NCBI GenBank assembly: GCA_016214925.1
Contig: JACRMO010000132.1
Coordinates: forward strand, 12,838-24,113
DNA length: 11,276 bases
From: Gammaproteobacteria bacterium
Lineage (GTDB): Bacteria; Pseudomonadota; Gammaproteobacteria; Thiohalobacterales; Thiohalobacteraceae
Direction: 5' to 3'
In this document: one piece after another, positions 5,973 through 11,276 of the stretch
How positions within the stretch are numbered: the stretch's first letter is position 1
How the letters are laid out: each line of letters starts with the position of its first letter
Notes under the pieces: generated by a model
What the model was told of the DNA's origin: nothing
The model's database searches: none
Seen by the model: only the letters and a program-made list of their open reading frames with translations
Position numbers and translations under genes: made by a program

Positions 5973-8900
5973 CTACTTAGACGGACCGGTGTAGTCCTTG
6001 CTTTTCCATACCAGATACAACACCGGCAGCAGAATCATCGACACCAGCGGGGCGGTGACCATGCCGCCCACCATGGGGGCGGCGATGCGGCGCATCACTT
6101 CGGAACTGGTGCCGCCGCCCAGCATGATGGGCAACAGACCCGCCATAATCACGGCCACGGTCATGGCCTTGGGCCGCACGCGCTGCACCGCGCCTTCGAT
6201 GACCGCCGCGCGCAATTCCGCGACGGTTTGCGGCGCGCGGCGCGCCACGGCCTGATCGAGATACACCAGCATCACCACGCCGAATTCGGCGGCGACGCCG
6301 GCCAGCGCGATGAAGCCCACGCCGGTGGCCACGGAAAGATGGTAATCGAGCGCGCTCAACAGCCAGCCGCCGCCCGCCAGCGCCAGCGGCAGCGCCACCA
6401 TCACCAGCAGCGGTTCCGTGATATTGCGAAAAATGAGATACAGCATGAGCAGAATCGACGCCAGCGTCAGCGGCGCGACCAGCCTGAAACGCTGCTGGGC
6501 GCGTTCGAGATATTCGTACTGCCCGGACCACGTGATCGAGTAGCCCGGCGGCAACGTCACATGATTTTCCACGACCCGCCGCGCCGCCGCGACATAGCTG
6601 CCGAGATCGCAGTCTTCGATGTCGATGAACACCCAGCCGTTGAGCCGTGCATTCTCGCTGCGAATCATGTCGGGACCGGATTTGATGGCGATGTCCGCCA
6701 CATCGCCCAACTGCACCTGCTGCTCGCGCATGGTGATAATCGGCAACGCGCGCAGCCGCTCCGGCGAATCGCGATAGTCGGCCGGATAGCGCAGGTTGAC
6801 CGGATAGCGCTCGCGACCTTCCAGTGTTTCCGTCACGTTCATGCCGCCCACGGCGGTGCCGATGACATCCTGAATCTCGTTGACGCTGAGCCAAGCAGCG
6901 GCAGCAGCAGCGCGGTCGATGCGAATGTCGAGATAACGCGCGCTGCCTGCACGTTCGGCGTAGGCCGAGCGCGTACCAGGTATTTGCGCCACCGCCTGCT
7001 CGACCTGGTTGCCGATGCTCTCTATAACTTTGAGAACGGGGCCGGCGATTTTCACGCCCACGGGCGTGCGAATACCGGTGGTCAACATATCCAGCCGCCC
7101 CTTGATCGGCATCACCCAGGCGTTGGTCAAACCCGGCAGGCGCACCAACCGGTCGAATTCCTGTTTGAGTTTTTCCGCCGTCATGCCCGGCCGCCAGTGC
7201 GCGCGCGGTTTCAATTGGATAGTGGTTTCGATCATGGTCAGCGGCGCGGGGTCGGTGGCGGTGTCGGCGCGGCCGACTTTGCCGAACACGCGCTCAACCT
7301 CGGGCACGGTGCGTATCAGCCGGTCGGTCTGTTGCAGCAACTCGCGCGCCTTACCGATGGAGACACCCGTGTAGATGCTCGGCATGTACAACAGATCGCC
7401 CTCGTCGAGTTCCGGCATGAACTCACTGCCCAGCCGAGTCAATGGCCACAAACCGCTGACGGCCACTGCCAGTGCCAACACCAGCGTGATAGCCGGACGG
7501 TCCAGCGCCAGCCGGATCACGGGCAGATACGCGCGCATCAACCAACGATTGAGCGGATTGGCCTGTTCCTCGCGGATGCGGCCGCGAATGAAATAGGCCA
7601 TCAACGCCGGCACCAGCGTGATGGACAGCCCTGCGGCGGCGGCCATGGCGTAGGTCTTGGTGTAGGCGAGCGGGCCGAACAGCCGGCCTTCCTGCGCCTG
7701 CAACACGAACACCGGCAGAAAGGAAATCGTGATGATGAGCAGACTGAAAAACAGCGGCGCGCCGACTTCGGTGGCGGCTTCCTGCAATGCGCGCAGGCGC
7801 GAAGTCTCCGTCGTGGACGCACCGTCCAATCGCTTATGCGCGTTTTCGATCATGACGATGGCCGCATCCACCATCGCGCCGATGGCCACCGCGATGCCGC
7901 CCAGCGACATGATGTTGGCATTGATGCCGTGCAAGCGCATCACGGCAAAGGCCGCGAGTATGCCCACCGGCAAGGTGATAAGTACCACCAGCGAGGAGCG
8001 CAGATGCAACAGAAACACCGCGCACACCAGCACGACGACGATGAATTCTTCCAGTAAGCGGTCGCGTAAGGTGCCAACGGAACGCTTGATCAGATCCGAA
8101 CGATCGTACACCGGCACGATCTCGACCCCGGCGGGCAGGCTTAATCGCAACTCCTCGATCCTAGCCTTTACGCCCTCGATGGTCGCCAGCGCATTCTCAC
8201 CCTGGCGCATGACGACGATGCCGCCGACGACTTCACCCTCGCCATCGAGATCGGCGATGCCTTGGCGCATCTGTGGACCGGTGCGAATCTCGGCGATGTC
8301 GCCGAGCAGCGCCGGCGTTGGATAGACGGTGTTGTTCATGCCGAGGTAGGGAATGCGGCGCAGATCGTCCTCGCCGGTGAGCAGGCCGTGGCTGTGTACT
8401 AGGTATTCGGCCTCCGCCATCTCGATGGCCGAGCCGCCCTCGTCGCGGTTGGCGTCCTGGATGGCGTGCTTGATGTTATCCAGCGGTATCGACAAGGCGC
8501 GCAGGATGCCGGGGTTGAGCACCACCTGATACTGGCGGATCATGCCGCCGACACTGGCCACCTCCGCGACCCCCGGCAGGGTTTGCAATTCGTATTTAAG
8601 AAACCAGTCTTGCAGACCGCGCAATTGCGCGAGGTCGTGCTTGCCGCTGCGATCCACCAGCGCGTACTGATAAATCCAACCCACGCCCGAGGCATCGGGG
8701 CCGAGCTGCGGACGCGCGGCGGCGGGCAGCCGCGCGCCGACCTGATTGAGAGATTCCAGCACGCGCGCACGCGCCCAGTAAGGATCGGTGCCATCCTTGA
8801 ACAACACGTAGATATACGAGTCGCCGAAAAAAGAGTAGCCGCGCACCGTCAGCGCGCCGGGCACGGCGAGCATCGCGCTCGCCAGCGGATAGGTGACCTG

Positions 8901-9089
8901 GTCTTCGATGATGCGCGGCGCTTGGCCGGGATAGGGGGTCTTGACGATGACCTGCACGTCGGAGAGATCGGGAATGGCGTCCAGCGGCGTGTGACGGATG
9001 GCGTAAACGCCCCAGCCCGCCAGTACCGCCGCCGCGATCAGCACCAGCAGGCGCTGCTGGATGGACCATTGAATGATGCTGGCGATCAT
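5973..9089 (-). CDS. cusA: CusA, Cu(I)/Ag(I) RND efflux pump subunit
   Basis: Heavy-metal-efflux RND transporter of 1038 residues, full length for CusA. It is an inner-membrane, proton-driven pump that works as a trimer with adaptor CusB and exports Cu(I)/Ag(I). The metal relay methionines are all present: LLYMPS (M569), LTMIETT (M619) and RLDMLTTGI (M668), matching the E. coli CusA triad M573/M623/M672. The proton-relay helix carries GAMVDAAIVMIENAHK with D408. Other family marks are DAIPDLSDVQVIVKTPYPGQ near the N terminus, GYSFFGDSYIYVLF, and GVAAEFGVVMLVYLDQAV in the C-terminal half. Paired membrane-helix bundles occur at about 340-505 and 870-1028. A run of six alanines (727-732) is a local oddity. 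It follows cusB by 34 bases with no strong ribosome site and is the last gene before a hairpin at 5912-5966. The methionine triad argues for copper/silver over the cobalt/zinc/cadmium CzcA type. Confidence 0.95.
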   Translation of the reverse strand: MIASIIQWSIQQRLLVLIAAAVLAGWGVYAIRHTPLDAIPDLSDVQVIVKTPYPGQAPRIIEDQVTYPLASAMLAVPGALTVRGYSFFGDSYIYVLFKDGTDPYWARARVLESLNQVGARLPAAARPQLGPDASGVGWIYQYALVDRSGKHDLAQLRGLQDWFLKYELQTLPGVAEVASVGGMIRQYQVVLNPGILRALSIPLDNIKHAIQDANRDEGGSAIEMAEAEYLVHSHGLLTGEDDLRRIPYLGMNNTVYPTPALLGDIAEIRTGPQMRQGIADLDGEGEVVGGIVVMRQGENALATIEGVKARIEELRLSLPAGVEIVPVYDRSDLIKRSVGTLRDRLLEEFIVVVLVCAVFLLHLRSSLVVLITLPVGILAAFAVMRLHGINANIMSLGGIAVAIGAMVDAAIVMIENAHKRLDGASTTETSRLRALQEAATEVGAPLFFSLLIITISFLPVFVLQAQEGRLFGPLAYTKTYAMAAAAGLSITLVPALMAYFIRGRIREEQANPLNRWLMRAYLPVIRLALDRPAITLVLALAVAVSGLWPLTRLGSEFMPELDEGDLLYMPSIYTGVSIGKARELLQQTDRLIRTVPEVERVFGKVGRADTATDPAPLTMIETTIQLKPRAHWRPGMTAEKLKQEFDRLVRLPGLTNAWVMPIKGRLDMLTTGIRTPVGVKIAGPVLKVIESIGNQVEQAVAQIPGTRSAYAERAGSARYLDIRIDRAAAAAAWLSVNEIQDVIGTAVGGMNVTETLEGRERYPVNLRYPADYRDSPERLRALPIITMREQQVQLGDVADIAIKSGPDMIRSENARLNGWVFIDIEDCDLGSYVAAARRVVENHVTLPPGYSITWSGQYEYLERAQQRFRLVAPLTLASILLMLYLIFRNITEPLLVMVALPLALAGGGWLLSALDYHLSVATGVGFIALAGVAAEFGVVMLVYLDQAVARRAPQTVAELRAAVIEGAVQRVRPKAMTVAVIMAGLLPIMLGGGTSSEVMRRIAAPMVGGMVTAPLVSMILLPVLYLVWKSKDYTGPSK

Positions 9090-9123
9090 CTGGGCGATAC
9101 TGCTGGCTGGCGATGCCGTCTCA

Positions 9124-10239
9124 TCATTTGGCGCCGGAATGCGCGGGCGGTGCCGTTGCGGTGCTCATGCGTTGGAGCTCGGCGCGCAAGTTGCTTTCCG
9201 CGTCGAGCAGAAACTGCGCCGACACCACGACCTGATCGCTGTCTTTCAGCCCCGATAAAATTTCCACGCGGCCACCGCTCTCCAGACCGGATGTCACCGG
9301 CACCGGCCTAAAGCCGTCGTCGGTGGCGAGTACAACCCGCTCGCCGTCTTCAGTGCGGATCAGTGCCTCGCGCGGCACCGTGAGTGCTTCCGGGCGTTCC
9401 GCGCCGAAGATGCGCACCGCGCCGTACATGTCGTTCAGCACGACGCCCTCCGGCACGAAGAAGATCAAGCGCGCCGAGTAGGTGCGACCGGGGAATGTGG
9501 TGCGTATGTTTTCGGCCTGTACGCGACCCTCCCACACGCGGCCGGGCAGATGGCGCAGGCTCAGCTCCGCCCGGTCGCCCGCTCTAATCCACAACGCCTC
9601 GCTTTGAAAGACGTCCACATCGACAGCCGCCTGGCCCAGGGTTTTTATGGTGACCAGCGCCGCATCGGCTGCCAATGCGTCACCGACTTTGGCGTGTACC
9701 TCGACGACCTCGCCATCCTGCGGCATCAGGATTTTGATCGGTGCAGACGCGGGGTTGTCCGTCGGCGCGACTTCGAGCAGCACGTCGCCGGACATCACCT
9801 GCTGACCGGGTGTCTGGACGCGTAGCGCCGAGACGCGACCGATCATGCCGGTTCGAATCGTGAGCGTACCCGCCGGTTCATACCCCTGGACATGACCTTG
9901 CATCCGCGCCTCGCGCGCCAGCTTGGCGCGGCTGACCGGCGCCGTACGTACATTGAGATTGTTGGCCACTGCGGGCGTGATCCGCACGGCAGGCAGCCCG
10001 TCGTTTTCCTCCGAACCGGCGGCGCCGTTGCGTTGCGCCGCAACCAGCGCCATGCCGCAGATTGGGCAGGTTCCGGGTTCGCTGTTAACGACATCGGGGT
10101 GCATCGGGCAGACATATTGGCTAGGCGTGACCGCCGGCAGCGCCGTCGGTACCGGTGGCGCGAACCAATAACGGTTCGCCATGAAGCCAGCTACACCGAG
10201 CAGCAACACCGACACCATCATAATCACCGTTCCGCGCAT
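9124..10239 (-). CDS. cusB: CusB-type efflux adaptor with heavy-metal-binding domain
   Basis: Periplasmic membrane-fusion protein of 371 residues that links CusA to an outer-membrane channel. An N-terminal hydrophobic anchor or signal (about 5-21) is followed by a heavy-metal-binding domain, YVCPMHP (42-48) and CPICGM (58-63), typical of HMBD-bearing Cus/Czc adaptors. A barrel-sandwich/lipoyl-like region follows (about 125-205), whose IGRVSALRVQTPGQQV suits an RND adaptor. The beta-barrel and membrane-proximal parts end in the family's VVVSAQFLLDAES. The start at 10239 is chosen because it places the hydrophobic segment at the N terminus. The same frame stays open to a TTG at 10332, with ATGs at 10323 and 10305, and ribosome-site support for any of them is weak. 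It is the first gene after the multicopper-oxidase terminator and forms a cusBA pair. CusC and CusF are not in the window. Confidence 0.9.
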   Translation of the reverse strand: MRGTVIMMVSVLLLGVAGFMANRYWFAPPVPTALPAVTPSQYVCPMHPDVVNSEPGTCPICGMALVAAQRNGAAGSEENDGLPAVRITPAVANNLNVRTAPVSRAKLAREARMQGHVQGYEPAGTLTIRTGMIGRVSALRVQTPGQQVMSGDVLLEVAPTDNPASAPIKILMPQDGEVVEVHAKVGDALAADAALVTIKTLGQAAVDVDVFQSEALWIRAGDRAELSLRHLPGRVWEGRVQAENIRTTFPGRTYSARLIFFVPEGVVLNDMYGAVRIFGAERPEALTVPREALIRTEDGERVVLATDDGFRPVPVTSGLESGGRVEILSGLKDSDQVVVSAQFLLDAESNLRAELQRMSTATAPPAHSGAK

Positions 10240-10286
10240 ACCGATTTGTGTTCCCGACGACACTTTAAATACGAGTGAATGGATTT

Positions 10287-10301
10287 CCAGCGTTCTGCTG
10301 G
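10287..10301. promoter_or_regulatory. Short inverted repeat upstream of cusB
   Basis: CCAGC and GCTGG form a perfect 5-base dyad around GTTCT, about 50 bases upstream of the chosen cusB start and downstream of the multicopper-oxidase terminator. It could be an operator half-site pair or a leader hairpin for cusBA. It does not match the CueR-type ACCTTCC/GGAAGGT pattern, and it could be chance or part of a longer cusB reading frame. No convincing -35/-10 pair was found in 10240-10335. Confidence 0.25.
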
Positions 10302-10335
10302 GCATGGACAAAATAAATGCCATTTCCCTCAAGGG

Positions 10336-10384
10336 TAATAAAAATATGCCCGGCTATCGCGGGGGTGGGCGCGATAGCCGGGCA
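10336..10384 (-). terminator. Strong intrinsic terminator after the multicopper oxidase
   Basis: On the minus strand, 30 bases after the oxidase stop, a perfect 15-base GC-rich stem (10370-10384 with 10347-10361) closes an 8-base loop. It is followed by the T-rich tail ATTTTTATTA. This is a textbook Rho-independent terminator. It separates the oxidase transcript from cusBA, so cusBA probably has its own promoter or depends on readthrough. Confidence 0.88.
10343..10374. repeat. 32-base hairpin repeat, copy 2 (after the oxidase)
   Basis: Identical over 32 bases to 5923-5954. In this copy the second arm stays fully complementary, giving the 15-base perfect stem of the oxidase terminator. The bases just outside the shared block are unrelated, so only the hairpin unit is shared, not a longer duplicated region. 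Confidence 0.9.
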
Positions 10385-10414
10385 CAAGCTGCCGGTTGGC
10401 AGACTCAACTTCCC

Positions 10415-11276
10415 TTATGGAAGAACTTCGAACTGCGACATCATCATGTTGTCCTCGTGTTCCAGCACATGGCAATGGAACGGGAACTTGCCGGTGTAGT
10501 CGGTGAACTTCATGATGATTTCCGCCGTGCCCATCTGGCGCGGTACGATCACGACGTCCTTCCAGCCGCGATGGGTGGCCGCCGGCGCCGCGCCATTGAT
10601 GGTCAGAATCTGGAACATCACATCGTGCAGATGGATGGGATGATCCATCATGGACTGGTTGGTGAACTTCCAGATCTCGGTCTCGTTCAGGCGCGGCGTG
10701 GCATCGACGCGATTCGGGTCGAAGCCGTTGCCGTTGATGGTCCACATGCCGCCCATCATGCCGCCGGACAGCGTGAAGTTGCGCGTGCGCACCGCCTGGC
10801 TTCTGGGGATCGCGGTAACGGTACGCAGGGTCGACGGCACCACGCTGGTGTCGGTCGCCGTGCTGGTCACGTTGAAGCGCATGATCTTGTAGGCGCTGTC
10901 GGTGCTGCCGACCAGGGTGTTGCGCAGTTCCACATTGCCGCCGACCGCGATGTTGGCGAAGCTGACGACGATGTCGGCGCGCTCGGCCGGTGCCAGCGTC
11001 AGCGAGGTCACGGTCACGGGCGCGGACAACAAGCCGCCTTCCATGCCGATCACCTGGAACGACTGGCCGTTGCTGAACGCCAGCTTGTAGAAGCGCGCGT
11101 TGGAACCGTTATAGACACGCAGACGGTACTTGCGCTTGGCGACGTTGTGATAGGGCTGGATGGTGCCGTTGACCAGGATCGTATTGCCGGTCTCGCCGTT
11201 ATTATTCTTGGCGTAGACGAGCTGGCCGCTGGTATTGAAGTTGCGATCCTGGATCACCAGCGGCACTTCATACGCG
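10415..11276 (-). CDS. Multicopper oxidase, C-terminal part
   Basis: The last 287 residues of a laccase-like multicopper oxidase; the N terminus lies beyond the right edge. The frame is open to the window end (codons for AYEVPLVIQDR precede the GTG at 11266), so that GTG is internal. Two cupredoxin-like regions are visible. The C-terminal copper ligands are intact: HPIHLH (bases 10625-10642) and HCHVLEHEDNMMM (from base 10477 down), giving the type 3 and type 1 ligands with a methionine as probable axial ligand. SGGMMGGMW is a small methionine-rich stretch, as in copper-tolerance oxidases. Such enzymes are usually exported and oxidise Cu(I) or phenolic substrates. Placement next to cusBA supports periplasmic copper detoxification, as CueO does. 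The CueO, CopA/PcoA and CotA subgroups cannot be told apart without the N-terminal half, so no symbol is given. Confidence 0.92.
   Translation of the reverse strand, partial: AYEVPLVIQDRNFNTSGQLVYAKNNNGETGNTILVNGTIQPYHNVAKRKYRLRVYNGSNARFYKLAFSNGQSFQVIGMEGGLLSAPVTVTSLTLAPAERADIVVSFANIAVGGNVELRNTLVGSTDSAYKIMRFNVTSTATDTSVVPSTLRTVTAIPRSQAVRTRNFTLSGGMMGGMWTINGNGFDPNRVDATPRLNETEIWKFTNQSMMDHPIHLHDVMFQILTINGAAPAATHRGWKDVVIVPRQMGTAEIIMKFTDYTGKFPFHCHVLEHEDNMMMSQFEVLP

Noticed and set aside
6894..6911. Alanine run (six residues, GCT/GCC repeats) in cusA as a microsatellite
   Set aside because: The run is short, codons are mixed and the frame is intact; it looks like ordinary variation in a solvent-exposed stretch.
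6228..8057. Long plus-strand open frame (609 codons) antisense to cusA
   Set aside because: Its product is rich in R, H, Q, A and G with no domain pattern, typical of the antisense of a GC-rich gene. The minus strand encodes an unmistakable CusA through the whole stretch.
8466..9311. Plus-strand open frame (281 codons) across the cusA/cusB junction
   Set aside because: It is antisense to both genes, with arginine-, histidine- and glutamine-rich composition and no motifs.

Overview
The window is a GC-rich, gene-dense stretch of bacterial chromosome, most likely from a gammaproteobacterium. This is inferred from the Cus-type tripartite-pump genes, the HAMP-PAS-GGDEF-EAL architecture and an outer-membrane protein with a signal peptide. 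No rRNA or marker gene is present to fix the taxon. Except for the fragment at the left edge, every gene lies on the minus strand, so transcription runs from high to low coordinates.

Right part (11276 to about 5912), copper handling: the C-terminal half of a multicopper oxidase, with all C-terminal copper ligands visible, ends in a strong intrinsic terminator at 10336-10384. Next come cusB (periplasmic adaptor with an N-terminal heavy-metal-binding domain) and cusA (Cu(I)/Ag(I) RND pump with the three-methionine relay). A second hairpin at 5912-5966 follows cusA. It shares 32 identical bases with the first but has a decayed arm. No cusC outer-membrane channel or cusF chaperone lies in the window.

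Middle part (5867 to 450), a four-gene signalling cassette: an outer-membrane beta-barrel protein, a short periplasmic phosphate-binding-like protein, an inner-membrane HAMP-PAS-GGDEF-EAL protein with intact catalytic motifs, and a second inner-membrane protein with a periplasmic sensor region and a degenerate GGDEF domain. The first two junctions are stop/start overlaps of the form ATGA, and the third offers the same ATGA. The set therefore looks like one translationally coupled operon spanning outer membrane, periplasm and cytoplasm. It resembles YfiBNR-type c-di-GMP systems in layout but is built from different protein families. This is the best candidate for an undescribed system. Whether it senses phosphate, copper or something else cannot be read from the sequence.

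Left edge (1-370, plus strand): the 3' end of a DUF2064/TIGR04282 GT-A-like glycosyltransferase gene, convergent with the signalling operon. The 79-base gap between the two ends (371-449) holds no convincing terminator. No gene-free stretch exceeds 300 bases. No tRNA, rRNA, CRISPR array or insertion sequence was seen.
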